Shown one piece after another: positions 8,537-17,858 of a stretch of 22,419 nt of DNA. Origin of the DNA: JBDHRG01 sp039807445 (GTDB lineage Bacteria; Pseudomonadota; Gammaproteobacteria; Competibacterales; Competibacteraceae); assembly GCA_039807445.1 (NCBI GenBank), contig JBDHRG010000043.1, forward strand, positions 1 to 22,419, in the 5' to 3' direction. The notes under the pieces were generated by a model. It saw nothing but the letters and a program-made list of their open reading frames with translations, was not told the origin of the DNA and ran no database searches. Position 1 is the first letter of the stretch; every line of letters begins with the position of its first letter. The position numbers were made by a program, and so were the translations under genes.

Positions 8537-9574
8537 TCATTCCTCGGCCTTGATGCGCTGGTGCCATTCGCGCACGGCACGGTTGTGCTCGTCCAGCGTC
8601 TTCGAAAACGCATGTCCGCCGCTGCCGTCGGCGACGAAGTACAGCTCTTCGCCCTCGGCCGGGTCGACCGCAGCCGCCAGCGCGGCGGCACCGGCGAGCG
8701 CGATCGGCGTCGGCGGCAGGCCGGCGCGCGTGTAGGTGTTGTACGGCGTGTCGGCGCGCAGCTGCGCGCCGCTCAGCTCGCCGGCGTAGTCCGCACCGAG
8801 GCCGTAGATCACCGCCGGGTCGGTCTGCAGCCGCATGCCGAGCTTGATGCGCCGCACGAACACGCCGGCGATGCGCCGCCGCTCGTCGGCACGGCCGGTC
8901 TCCTTCTCGATGATCGACGCCAGGACCAGCGCCTCGTACGGCGTATCGAACGGCAGCCCCGGCCGGCGCGCGGCCCAGGCGGCCTGGAGCTTGGCCTGCA
9001 GCGTGCGGTGCGCGCGCTTCAGGACCTCGAGATCGCTGGTGCCCGCCGCGAAGCGGTAGGTGTCCGGGAACAGCAGCCCTTCGGGGTTCGAGCGCTCGAT
9101 GCCGATGCGCGCCGCGACCTCGACGTCCGGCAGCCCTGCCAGCGTTTGCCTGAGCTTCGGGTGCGCGCGCACCGCCTCGAGCGCCTGGCGGAAGGTCCAG
9201 CCTTCGAGCAGGGTCAGGCCGTGCAGCACCACGCGCCCCTCGGCCCACTGCTCGAGCAGCCCGCGCGGCGTCTGGCCGCGGGCGATCAGGTATTCGCCGG
9301 CCTGGAGCCGCGGTGCGAGCCCTTCGAGCCGGGCGTAGACCTCGAAGTACAGCGGCCGCGACAACACGCCGCGCGCCTCGAGCGCGCGCGCCAGGTCGCC
9401 GACCGAACTGCCCGGCGCGACGGTGAACTCGAGCCCGCGCTCGGGCAGCGCCAGCGGACGCTCGAGGAAACGCAGGTAGTCCCAAACCAGCGCGAACCCG
9501 GCGGCGAACAGCACCAAGCCCGCGGCGATCGCGATCGGCACCGCGCGCCGCCGCAGCCATCGGCGCAGCCTCAT
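8537..9574 (-). CDS. mltG: Endolytic transglycosylase MltG (YceG-like)
   Basis: This is an inner-membrane lytic transglycosylase that cuts nascent peptidoglycan strands and is thought to end glycan elongation. The 345 residues have an arginine-rich N-terminus followed by one membrane anchor (about 11-31), a LysM-like region with VAPGSSVGDLARALEARGV, then the catalytic YceG domain. Glu223 in LASIIEKET is the expected catalytic residue (E218 in E. coli), followed by MRLQTDPAVIYG and PYNTYTRAGLPPTPI. The start ATG overlaps the pabC stop as ATGA. The order pabC-mltG-tmk-holB is the same as in E. coli. Confidence 0.96.
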   Translation of the reverse strand: MRLRRWLRRRAVPIAIAAGLVLFAAGFALVWDYLRFLERPLALPERGLEFTVAPGSSVGDLARALEARGVLSRPLYFEVYARLEGLAPRLQAGEYLIARGQTPRGLLEQWAEGRVVLHGLTLLEGWTFRQALEAVRAHPKLRQTLAGLPDVEVAARIGIERSNPEGLLFPDTYRFAAGTSDLEVLKRAHRTLQAKLQAAWAARRPGLPFDTPYEALVLASIIEKETGRADERRRIAGVFVRRIKLGMRLQTDPAVIYGLGADYAGELSGAQLRADTPYNTYTRAGLPPTPIALAGAAALAAAVDPAEGEELYFVADGSGGHAFSKTLDEHNRAVREWHQRIKAEE

Positions 9575-10413
9575 GCCGATCGCCGCGCCACCGCCACGGC
9601 CGCCGCCAGCGCGCGCGTCAGCGGCCTCGGTGTGGCGTAGCGGCGCTCACCGAGCGCGCGCACCGGCAGCACGCCGCTGAGGCTGTTGCTCAGCAACAGC
9701 TCGTCGGCCGACTCGAGCGCGGCGCGCTCGAGCACCGCCTCGCGGGCGTGAATCCCGAGCCCGGCGGCGCACTTGAGCACCAGAGCGCGCATCACGCCGG
9801 CGACACCGGCGCCGACCAGCGCCGGCGTCAGCAGGCGCCCGCCACGGACGGCGAACACGTTGCCGGCCGTGGCTTCGATCACGTGCCCCGCGGGGTTGCA
9901 CATCAGCCCCTCGGCGATGCCGGGGTCGTCCCACTCGGCGCGCGCCAGCACCTGGTCGAGCCGGTTCAAGTGCTTGAGCCCGGCCAGGCGCGGGTTCAGC
10001 GACACCGGATGTTCGCACCAGCGCACGGCGATGCCGTGCTCGAACCAGGCCGCGGGGTAGTCGGGCCAGGGATGCAGGCTGACGATGCGCGTCGGCCGAC
10101 ACGGCTCGGGCGGGCGGTAGCCGCGTCCGCCGACCCCGCGCGTCCACACCAGCTTCAGCACGCCGCGTGCGACGCCGGCGCACAGCGCATCGGCTTCGGC
10201 GCGGACCTGCGCCTGCACGGGCGTCGGCAGGCGCAGCCGCTCGCAGCCGCGGGCCAGCCGCGCCCAGTGTCGCGCCCACAGCTCGGGCGCGCCATCGACC
10301 ACCGCGAAGGTCTCGAACAGCCCGTCACCGTACTGCAAGCCCCGATCGGCCACGGCGATCGTGTCGGCAGGTGCGCCGTTGACGAGCACCGCCGGTTTCA
10401 CCTCACGCTTCAC
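9571..10413 (-). CDS. pabC: Aminodeoxychorismate lyase
   Basis: This PLP enzyme splits 4-amino-4-deoxychorismate into 4-aminobenzoate and pyruvate for folate synthesis. The 280 residues contain the fold-type IV aminotransferase signatures ADRGLQYGDGLFET (22-35), the PLP lysine Lys147 in GLKHLNRLDQVLARAE, VIEATAGNVFAV and LLLSNSLSGVLPV. The start is a GTG at 10413 with GAGG 8 nt upstream; a nearby ATG two bases upstream is followed at once by a stop. It begins 3 nt after the pabB stop, so the two folate genes are almost certainly cotranscribed and coupled. Confidence 0.95.
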   Translation of the reverse strand: MKREVKPAVLVNGAPADTIAVADRGLQYGDGLFETFAVVDGAPELWARHWARLARGCERLRLPTPVQAQVRAEADALCAGVARGVLKLVWTRGVGGRGYRPPEPCRPTRIVSLHPWPDYPAAWFEHGIAVRWCEHPVSLNPRLAGLKHLNRLDQVLARAEWDDPGIAEGLMCNPAGHVIEATAGNVFAVRGGRLLTPALVGAGVAGVMRALVLKCAAGLGIHAREAVLERAALESADELLLSNSLSGVLPVRALGERRYATPRPLTRALAAAVAVARRSA

Positions 10414-10416
10414 ATC

Positions 10417-11760
10417 TCACGCCTCAGCGGCACCCAGCGCCAGCAGCAGCCCGCGCGCCTTGGCGCGCGTCTCGTCGAGCTCGCGCTCGGGAATCGAGTC
10501 GGCGACGATGCCGCCGCCGGTGCGCAGCCGCAAGGTCCTGTCGTCGAGCGCCAGCGTGCGGATCAGGATGTTCAGGTCGAGCGAGCCGTCGCGGTTCAGG
10601 TAGCCCATCGAACCGGTGTACGGCCCGCGCCCCACGCGCTCGAGCTCGGCGAGGAGCTCCATGCAGCGCACCTTGGGGCAGCCGGTGATCGTGCCCCCCG
10701 GGAACACCGCGCGGATCAGCTGCCCTGGCGTCACGCCTTCGCGCAGCTCGCCGCGGACGTTGGAGACGATGTGGTGCACGTGCGCGTAGCTCTCGATCAC
10801 CATCAGCTCGTCGACCCGGACGCTGCCCGGGCGGCAGACGCGGCCCAGGTCGTTGCGCTCGAGGTCGATCAGCATCACGTGCTCGGCACGCTCCTTGGGG
10901 TGCGCGATCAGCTCGCCGGCGAGCCCCGCGTCGTCCTCGGCGCCCTGGCCGCGGCGGCGCGTGCCGGCGATCGGTCGCGTCTCGGCGACGCCGTCGGGCC
11001 TCAGCCGCACCAGGCGCTCGGGCGAAGAGCTGATCACCGCCGCGTCGCCGTGCACGGCGAGCCCGGCGAACGGTGCCGGGTTGGCGCGGCGCAGCCGCGC
11101 GTACAGCTCGGCGGCGTCGACGCCCTCGGCCAACCGCCCTTGCCAGGCGCGCGACAGGTTCACCTGGAACACGTCGCCGTCGACGATATAGCGCTTGATG
11201 CGCTCGACGCCGGCGCGGTGCGCTGCCGGCGCATCTTCGAGCAGCGCGCCGGCCAGCACCGGGCCGGTGCCCGGCTCGACCGGTGCCAGCCGCGCGGCAT
11301 CCGCCGCCATCGCCGCGAGCGCGTCTTCGCGCCCGGGTTCGGCCAGGAGCCAGGCCGCGCCCTCGGCGTGGTCGACGATCACCGCCGCCGGCACGCGCGT
11401 CGCGAACGCGACCGGCAGCCCGGCTTCCGGCGCCGCCGGCAGGCGCAGCCGCGGCTCGACCTGACCGGCGAGCTCGTAGCCGAGGTACACGAACCAGCCG
11501 CCGCGAAACGGCAGCCGCGCGGCCTCGTCGGTCGCGGGCGCGGTGCGCGCCGCGGTCCATTCGCAGTCGAGCGCCTCGAGGAAGTCGACCGCCGGATCGA
11601 AGGCCAGCGTTTCGCCCGGGAAGGCGAACACGATGCTGAAGCGCGCATTACGGGCGTCGACCGCCGCGCTCTCGAGCAGAAAGGGGTAACGCGCCCGATC
11701 CAGCCGGTGGAAGGCGAGCGGATCGGGCAACGAAGGCAGGCGTCGGATCAGTATCCCCAC
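10417..11760 (-). CDS. pabB: Aminodeoxychorismate synthase component I
   Basis: This chorismate-binding enzyme makes aminodeoxychorismate, feeding pabC next door. The 447 residues (E. coli PabB has 453) contain FRGGWFVYLGYELAGQ, GDVFQVNLSRAW, SSSPERLVRL, the RPIAGTRRRG motif, LIDLERNDLGRVCRPGSVRV, FPGGTITGCPKVRCMEL and GGGIVADSIPERELDET. The motif reads PIAGT; E. coli PabB has PIKGT with a catalytic Lys, so this member carries the TrpE-like Ala. The pairing with pabC and the ESYAHVHHIVSNVRGEL and GCPKVRCM stretches favour PabB over TrpE. The GTG at 11760 is chosen because GGAG lies 6 nt upstream; the open frame continues upstream through a repeat region that is not family-like. Confidence 0.9.
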   Translation of the reverse strand: MGILIRRLPSLPDPLAFHRLDRARYPFLLESAAVDARNARFSIVFAFPGETLAFDPAVDFLEALDCEWTAARTAPATDEAARLPFRGGWFVYLGYELAGQVEPRLRLPAAPEAGLPVAFATRVPAAVIVDHAEGAAWLLAEPGREDALAAMAADAARLAPVEPGTGPVLAGALLEDAPAAHRAGVERIKRYIVDGDVFQVNLSRAWQGRLAEGVDAAELYARLRRANPAPFAGLAVHGDAAVISSSPERLVRLRPDGVAETRPIAGTRRRGQGAEDDAGLAGELIAHPKERAEHVMLIDLERNDLGRVCRPGSVRVDELMVIESYAHVHHIVSNVRGELREGVTPGQLIRAVFPGGTITGCPKVRCMELLAELERVGRGPYTGSMGYLNRDGSLDLNILIRTLALDDRTLRLRTGGGIVADSIPERELDETRAKARGLLLALGAAEA

Positions 11761-11850
11761 CGGGTTCTCCACGAACGAAGACGCGGAGCCGCCGGACGGC
11801 AGGGCGATCGGCCCCGCGCGATCCCCGCGCCTCCGCGTCCGGATGTAGCC

Positions 11851-11881
11851 TTTATACGGATCACGACACGGATCACGACAA
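11851..11881 (-). promoter_or_regulatory. Candidate promoter for pabB-pabC-mltG-tmk-holB-pilZ-tatD
   Basis: On the minus strand TTGTCG (11876-11881) and TATAAA (11851-11856) are separated by 19 nt, longer than the ideal 17. The spacer is made of the two copies of a 12-bp tandem repeat, so it may also hold an operator. The resulting leader of about 80 nt contains a 9-bp inverted repeat (11780-11788 with 11831-11839). Confidence 0.4.
11856..11879. repeat. Two perfect tandem copies of a 12-bp repeat
   Basis: ACGGATCACGAC occurs at 11856-11867 and again directly at 11868-11879. On the pabB coding strand this reads GTCGTGATCCGT twice. The repeats fill the spacer between the candidate -35 and -10 of pabB. 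Confidence 0.85.
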
Positions 11882-11895
11882 GTTCCGTGCGTATT

Positions 11896-11976
11896 GCGGC
11901 GGGGCGAGGGGGATGTCGCTGCCCGGCGCCCGCGGCGCGCGTAATCCGCTCCGCGACATCCCCCTCGCCCCGCCGC
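11896..11976. repeat. Perfect 24-bp inverted repeat with 33-nt loop (fabF-pabB gap)
   Basis: The arm 11896-11919 (begins GCGGCGGGGCGAGG, ends GATGTCGC) is exactly complementary to 11953-11976. The 33-nt centre (11920-11952) differs in composition and includes GCGTAATCCGC. The arms pair without a mismatch. No U-tract follows on either strand, so it is not a standard terminator. A 9-bp inverted pair, ATACGGATC at 11854-11862 and GATCCGTAT at 12011-12019, encloses it. It may be a palindromic intergenic element, a recombined repeat pair or an RNA-stabilising hairpin. The 258-nt fabF-pabB gap contains this, the tandem repeat and the candidate promoter. Confidence 0.9.
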
Positions 11977-12018
11977 CCGAACGTCCAGCAAAACGGCGAT
12001 TACTTCTTGAGATCCGTA

Positions 12019-13260
<1,242 letters not shown>

Positions 13261-13290
13261 GCGACGTTCCTCTTCAATGTCCCCGGACAG

Positions 13291-13323
13291 CGCCGCGCCG
13301 CAGCGAGCGTGCCGCGGCCGGCG
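13291..13323 (-). repeat. Bulged 10-bp hairpin in acpP-fabF gap
   Basis: CGCCGCGCCGC (13291-13301) pairs with GCGGCCGGCG (13314-13323) with one bulged base and a 12-nt loop. It lies between the acpP stop and the fabF Shine-Dalgarno. It has no U-tract. A role in unequal expression of acpP and fabF is possible but unproven. Confidence 0.5.
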
Positions 13324-13339
13324 ATGCGTGTTTCGGCAA

Positions 13340-13579
13340 TCAACTGCCCAGGTGGGCGCTGACGTAATCGATGGCCTGCTGCACCGTGGTGATCTTCTCG
13401 GCGTCCTCGTCAGGAATCTCGCACTCGAACTCCTCTTCCAGCGCCATCACCAGCTCGACGGTGTCCAGCGAATCGGCACCCAGATCCTCGACGAAGGAAG
13501 CGTCGGTGGTGACCTGCTCTTCCTTGACGCCCAGTTGTTCGATGATGATCTTCTTGACGCGTTCTTCGATATTGCTCAT
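13340..13579 (-). CDS. acpP: Acyl carrier protein
   Basis: This is the 79-residue carrier of growing acyl chains in fatty-acid synthesis. It is acidic, with the phosphopantetheine site Ser37 in LGADSLDTVELVMALEEEF, and an N-terminus MSNIEERVKKIIIEQLGV that matches AcpP. The ATG at 13579 is supported by GAGG 5 nt upstream; the upstream in-frame extension of 22 residues would read through the promoter region and is not used. It lies between fabG and fabF in the classical order. Confidence 0.98.
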   Translation of the reverse strand: MSNIEERVKKIIIEQLGVKEEQVTTDASFVEDLGADSLDTVELVMALEEEFECEIPDEDAEKITTVQQAIDYVSAHLGS

Positions 13580-13621
13580 TGGTTTCCTCACCAGAAGTGA
13601 CCGGGGCACGATGCCGCCGGT

Positions 13622-13643
13622 ATTGTATGTAAACACCCCCCCC
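13622..13643 (-). promoter_or_regulatory. Possible acpP promoter with a G8 tract
   Basis: The minus strand carries TACAAT (13622-13627), one base from the -10 consensus, about 43 nt upstream of the acpP ATG. A run of eight G residues (13636-13643) lies in what would be the -35/-10 spacer. No good -35 is visible. A separate acpP promoter would fit the high ACP demand known in bacteria. Confidence 0.4.
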
Positions 13644-13658
13644 ACCGGAAGGGACGCG

Positions 13659-13689
13659 CCCCGCCGGTGTCCGGACGCCCGAGGCGGGG
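13659..13689 (-). repeat. 7-bp inverted repeat downstream of fabG
   Basis: CCCCGCC (13659-13665) pairs with GGCGGGG (13683-13689) around a 17-nt loop that itself contains the palindrome GTCCGGAC. It lies in the 117-nt fabG-acpP gap. It may be a weak or partial terminator; no U-tract follows. Confidence 0.35.
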
Positions 13690-13696
13690 ATGAACC

Positions 13697-14446
13697 TCAG
13701 GCCATGTACATGCCGCCGTTGACGTGCAGCGTCTCGCCGGTGATGTAGCCCGCCTGCGGCGAGGCGAGAAAGGCGACCGCATGCGCGATGTCTTCGGGGC
13801 TGCCCAGGCGTGCCAGCGGCACCGCGCCGACCAGTGCGGCGCGCTGGTCTTCGGGCAGCGCCTGGGTCATGTCGGTGTCGATGAAGCCCGGCGCGACCGC
13901 GTTGACGGTGATGCCGCGCGAGCCGATCTCGCGCGCCAGCGACTTGGTGAAGCCGAGCAGCCCGGCCTTGGCGGCGGCGTAGTTGGTCTGGCCGGCATTG
14001 CCGATGCTGCCGACCACCGAGCCGATGCTGATGATGCGGCCGTGCCTGGCCTTCATCATGCCGCGGATCACCGCTTTCGACAGGCGGTAGACCGAGCTCA
14101 GGTTGGTCGCGATGATCGCGTCCCACTCCTCGTCCTTCATCCGCATCAGCAGGTTGTCGCGCGTGATGCCGGCGTTGTTGACGAGGATGGTCGGCGCGCC
14201 GAACGCTTCGTTGACCGCCTTCAGCACCGCCTCGATCGCGGCCGGGTCGGTGACGTCCAGCACCAGCCCCCGGCCCTGGATGCCCTGCGCGGCGAGATCG
14301 GCCGAGATCGCCGCGGCGCCGGCTTCCGAGGTCGCGGTGCCGACGACGATCGCGCCTCGGCGGCCCAGCTCGCGGGCGATGGCCTGGCCGATGCCGCGGC
14401 TGGCGCCGGTGACCAGCGCGATCTGCTTGTCGAGATTCGAATCCAT
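13697..14446 (-). CDS. fabG: 3-oxoacyl-ACP reductase
   Basis: This NADPH-dependent enzyme reduces beta-ketoacyl-ACP in each fatty-acid cycle. The 249 residues form a classical short-chain dehydrogenase: the cofactor loop TGASRGIG (13-20), NNAGITRDNLL (90-100), and the catalytic set Asn115, Ser143, Tyr156 and Lys160 (YAAAK). ITVNAVAPGFIDTDMT and the C-terminal ITGETLHVNGGMYM are FabG-like. The ATG at 14446 starts 5 nt after the fabD stop, with AAGG overlapping that gap, so coupling to fabD is likely. A much longer in-frame open stretch upstream reads through fabD in the wrong frame and is rejected. Confidence 0.97.
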   Translation of the reverse strand: MDSNLDKQIALVTGASRGIGQAIARELGRRGAIVVGTATSEAGAAAISADLAAQGIQGRGLVLDVTDPAAIEAVLKAVNEAFGAPTILVNNAGITRDNLLMRMKDEEWDAIIATNLSSVYRLSKAVIRGMMKARHGRIISIGSVVGSIGNAGQTNYAAAKAGLLGFTKSLAREIGSRGITVNAVAPGFIDTDMTQALPEDQRAALVGAVPLARLGSPEDIAHAVAFLASPQAGYITGETLHVNGGMYMA

Positions 14447-14451
14447 GGCCT

Positions 14452-15402
14452 TCAGGCTCCCTTCAGCTCGGCCAGCACCGCGTTCAGGCCGGCGAGATCG
14501 GCGATCGCCAGGGCGGCGAGCCCCTTGACGATGCGCTTGTTCAGGCCGGCGAGCACCTTGCCCGGGCCGCACTCGACCGTGGTCGCGATGCCGGCGGCGG
14601 CCATCGCCTCGACCGTTTCGACCCAGCGCACCGGTCTGTGCAGCTGCGCCACCAGCGCCGCGCGGATCGCCTCGGGCTCGGCGTGACGCGCGACGTCGAC
14701 GTTGTGGATCACCGGGATCGCGGGCGCGCCGATCGCGACCGCCGCCAGGCGCTCGGCGAGCTGCTCGGCCGCCGGGCGCATCAGCGCGCAGTGCGAAGGC
14801 ACCGACACCGGCAGCGGCAGCGCGCGCTTGGCGCCCCGGCCCTTGGCGATCTCGCAGGCGCGCGCGACCGCAGCCGCGGTTCCGGCGATCACGACCTGGC
14901 CGGGCGCGTTGAAGTTGACCGCCTCGACCACCTCGTCCTGCGCCGCTTCGACGCACGCGGCGCGCACCGCATCGTCGTCGAGGCCGAGGATCGCCGCCAT
15001 GCCGCCGCTGCCGGCCGGCACCGCGGCCTGCATCAGCCGGCCGCGCTCGGCGACCAGCTTCACCGCGTCGGCGAAGCCCAGGCTGCCGGCGCAGACCAAT
15101 GCGCTGTACTCGCCGAGGCTGTGCCCGGCCATCAGCGCCGGGCGCGGGCCGCCCTCGGCTTCCCAGACGCGCCACAGCGCGACCGAAGCGGCGAGCATCG
15201 CCGGCTGGGTATTGCGGGTCTGGTTCAGCTCGGCCTCGGGGCCGTCCTGGATCAGCGCCCACAGGTCGAAGCCGAGCGCCTCGCCCGCCTCGGCGAAGGT
15301 GGCGCGGACTTCGGGGCGGGCGGCGGAATCGGCGAGCATGCCGACCGACTGCGAGCCCTGCCCCGGGAAAACGAAGGCGAGCTGGGATGCGGGTGCTGTC
15401 AT
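14452..15402 (-). CDS. fabD: Malonyl-CoA:ACP transacylase
   Basis: This enzyme loads malonyl groups from CoA onto ACP for fatty-acid elongation. The 316 residues show FVFPGQGSQSVGML (10-23), the nucleophile Ser95 in AGHSLGEYSAL, Arg120 in AERGRLMQ, and the catalytic His204 in VPSHCALM. The C-terminal VECGPGKVLAGLNKR is also typical. The ATG at 15402 has GGAGG 6 nt upstream, a very strong ribosome-binding site, so the upstream 32-residue extension is not used. A perfect 10-bp hairpin lies about 16 nt before the start codon. Confidence 0.97.
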   Translation of the reverse strand: MTAPASQLAFVFPGQGSQSVGMLADSAARPEVRATFAEAGEALGFDLWALIQDGPEAELNQTRNTQPAMLAASVALWRVWEAEGGPRPALMAGHSLGEYSALVCAGSLGFADAVKLVAERGRLMQAAVPAGSGGMAAILGLDDDAVRAACVEAAQDEVVEAVNFNAPGQVVIAGTAAAVARACEIAKGRGAKRALPLPVSVPSHCALMRPAAEQLAERLAAVAIGAPAIPVIHNVDVARHAEPEAIRAALVAQLHRPVRWVETVEAMAAAGIATTVECGPGKVLAGLNKRIVKGLAALAIADLAGLNAVLAELKGA

Positions 15403-15418
15403 GCGTTCCTCCCCTGCG

Positions 15419-15443
15419 CGCCGCGGGCATCGCGCCCGCGGCG
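15419..15443 (-). repeat. Perfect 10-bp hairpin just upstream of fabD ribosome-binding site
   Basis: CGCCGCGGGC and GCCCGCGGCG pair perfectly around a 5-nt loop. On the fabD mRNA it ends about 7 nt before the GGGGAGG Shine-Dalgarno, so it does not hide it directly. It is the third hairpin of the 168-nt fabH-fabD gap. Confidence 0.7.
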
Positions 15444-15470
15444 TGGATTCTTGGTTCTTGCAGTCTGCAC

Positions 15471-15499
15471 GGTGGGCAAGCGCGAGACGCTCGCCCACC
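15471..15499 (-). repeat. 12-bp hairpin, GGTGGGC type (fabH-fabD gap)
   Basis: GGTGGGCAAGCG (15471-15482) pairs with CGCTCGCCCACC (15488-15499). In the minus-strand RNA all 12 positions pair, one as G-U. Its outer arm GGTGGGC is shared with the next hairpin, so the two look like related intergenic palindromes. Confidence 0.75.
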
Positions 15500-15526
15500 T
15501 ATCCTTCAGGTTCTGCGTCGGGCTGC

Positions 15527-15557
15527 CGGGTGGGCAGCGCCGCGCGCTGCCCACCCG
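15527..15557 (-). repeat. Perfect 14-bp hairpin, 3-nt loop, after fabH stop
   Basis: CGGGTGGGCAGCGC (15527-15540) is perfectly complementary to 15544-15557. It starts 13 nt after the fabH stop on the transcribed strand. No U-tract follows, so it may be a processing or stabilising hairpin, or a REP-like repeat. Confidence 0.8.
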
Positions 15558-15570
15558 CATGCGCCTCCCG

Positions 15571-16535
<965 letters not shown>

Positions 16536-16539
<4 letters not shown>

Positions 16540-17567
16540 TGCGCTTGCCTCTCGGCGTGGAGGGCGGACAGGGTGGCCTTGATCCGCTGCGGCACCGCCT
16601 TCTCGACCTCGAGCATCGCGATGCGGATCGCGTTGCCGAACGCGAGCTCGTCGGCGCCGCCGTGGCTCTTGATCACGATACCCGAAAGTCCGAGCAGGCT
16701 GGCACCGTTGTAGCGGCGGGGGTCGATGCGCCGGGCGAAGCCGCGCAGCACCGGCATCGCCACCAGCGCCACCAACCGCGTGAAGACGTTGCGCTTGAAC
16801 TCCTGGGTCATGAAGTGGCGCACGAGCTTGGCCACGCCTTCGCTGGTCTTCAGCGCGACGTTGCCGACGAAGCCGTCGGTGACCACCACGTCGGCCGGCT
16901 CGAGGTAGACGCCATCGCCCTCGATGTAGCCGATGTAGTTCAGCTCGCCGGCGGCGGCGAGCAGCGCGCCGGCTTCCTTGACCAGCTCGTTGCCCTTGAT
17001 GTCTTCGGCGCCGATGTTCAACAGCCCCACGCGCGGGCGCTCGACGCCGTCGACCGCGCGCGCGAGCTCGGAGCCCATCACCGCGAACTGCAGCAGGTGC
17101 TCGGGCTTGCAGTCGGCGTTGGCACCGAGGTCGAGCATGTGCGTGTGGCCGCGCACGGTCGGGATCGCGGTGCAGATCGCCGGGCGGTCGATGCCGGGCA
17201 GGGTCTTCAGCACGAAGCGCGCGGTCGCCATCAGCGCGCCGGTGTTGCCGGCGCTGACGCAGGCGTCGGCTGCACCGTTCTTGACCAGGTTGATCGCCAC
17301 GCGCATCGACGAGTCTTTCTTGCTGCGCAGCGCGCTGGCCGGAGACTCGTCCATGCCGACGACGTCGGCGGCGTGGTGCACGACGATGCCGGCACGGCCC
17401 TTGGCGCCGAGCGCCTCGAGCTTGGCTTCGATTACGTCGGCGCGGCCGACCAGGATCAGGGTGAGGTCGCTGCGCGACGCGAGCGTCGCCAGCGCGGCGG
17501 GGACGACCACGTCGGGGCCGATGTCCCCGCCCATCGCATCCAGGGCGATGGTGAGCGGCCGTGTCAT
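16536..17567 (-). CDS. plsX: Phosphate acyltransferase PlsX
   Basis: This peripheral membrane enzyme makes acyl-phosphate from acyl-ACP, the acyl donor for PlsY in phospholipid synthesis. The 343 residues include IALDAMGGDIGPDVVVPAAL at the N-terminus, SAGNTGALMA, ADVVVTDGFVGNVALKTSEG and NGASLLGLSGIVIKSHGGAD, all PlsX signatures. The ATG at 17567 gives the family N-terminus MTRPLTIALDAMGGD; a GTG 36 nt upstream is open but has no ribosome-binding site. No strong Shine-Dalgarno is seen for the chosen start either. The rpmF-plsX-fabH order is conserved in many bacteria. Confidence 0.96.
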
Positions 17568-17603
17568 ACGCAAGGCTACCGGGATTCGGGAAGGGGGTCG
17601 CAC

Positions 17604-17627
17604 GACGCCCGGCAGGCGCCGGGCGTC
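17604..17627 (-). repeat. Perfect 10-bp hairpin, rpmF-plsX gap (distal)
   Basis: GACGCCCGGC (17604-17613) pairs with GCCGGGCGTC (17618-17627) around a 4-nt loop. It is the second of two strong hairpins between rpmF and plsX on the transcript. It lies about 37 nt before the plsX start. Confidence 0.75.
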
Positions 17628-17633
17628 ACGGAG

Positions 17634-17657
17634 CGCGGCCGGCGGACGCCGGCCGCG
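17634..17657 (-). repeat. Perfect 10-bp hairpin, rpmF-plsX gap (proximal)
   Basis: CGCGGCCGGC (17634-17643) pairs with GCCGGCCGCG (17648-17657) around a 4-nt loop, 6 nt after the rpmF stop. Neither hairpin has a U-tract. Together they could act as a partial attenuator or RNase barrier that keeps L32 mRNA higher than plsX-fab mRNA. Confidence 0.75.
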
Positions 17658-17663
17658 GGCGCG

Positions 17664-17855
17664 TCAGTCTTCGACCTTGGCGGCGGCCACGTCGATGACC
17701 TTGCGGCCACGGTAGAAGCCGTCCGGGGTCACGTGGTGGCGCAGGTGGGTTTCGCCCGAGGTCGGGTCGACCGACAGCGCGCTGGCGGTCAGGAAATCGT
17801 GCGCACGGCGCATGTCGCGCTTCGAGCGGCTCTTGCGGTTCTGCTGGACGGCCAT
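17664..17855 (-). CDS. rpmF: 50S ribosomal protein L32
   Basis: This is a 63-residue basic protein of the large ribosomal subunit. The N-terminus MAVQQNRKSRSKRDMRRAHD and the ETHLRHHVTPDGFYRGRKV segment are diagnostic of L32. The paired cysteines of zinc-binding L32 are absent, as in other proteobacterial members. The ATG at 17855 has a perfect AGGAG 6 nt upstream and lies 3 nt after the yceD stop, so the two genes are cotranscribed as in E. coli. Confidence 0.97.
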   Translation of the reverse strand: MAVQQNRKSRSKRDMRRAHDFLTASALSVDPTSGETHLRHHVTPDGFYRGRKVIDVAAAKVED

Positions 17856-17858
17856 GGT

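Noticed and set aside
11856..11879. Tandem repeats considered as a CRISPR array.
   Set aside because: Only two 12-bp units with no spacers and no cas genes nearby.
11761..11991. In-frame upstream extension of pabB (to 11991).
   Set aside because: It crosses the inverted repeat and candidate promoter, has no family similarity, and lacks a ribosome-binding site, unlike the GTG at 11760.
15527..15557. 14-bp hairpin after fabH considered as an intrinsic terminator.
   Set aside because: No U-tract follows on the transcript, and the operon continues into fabD.
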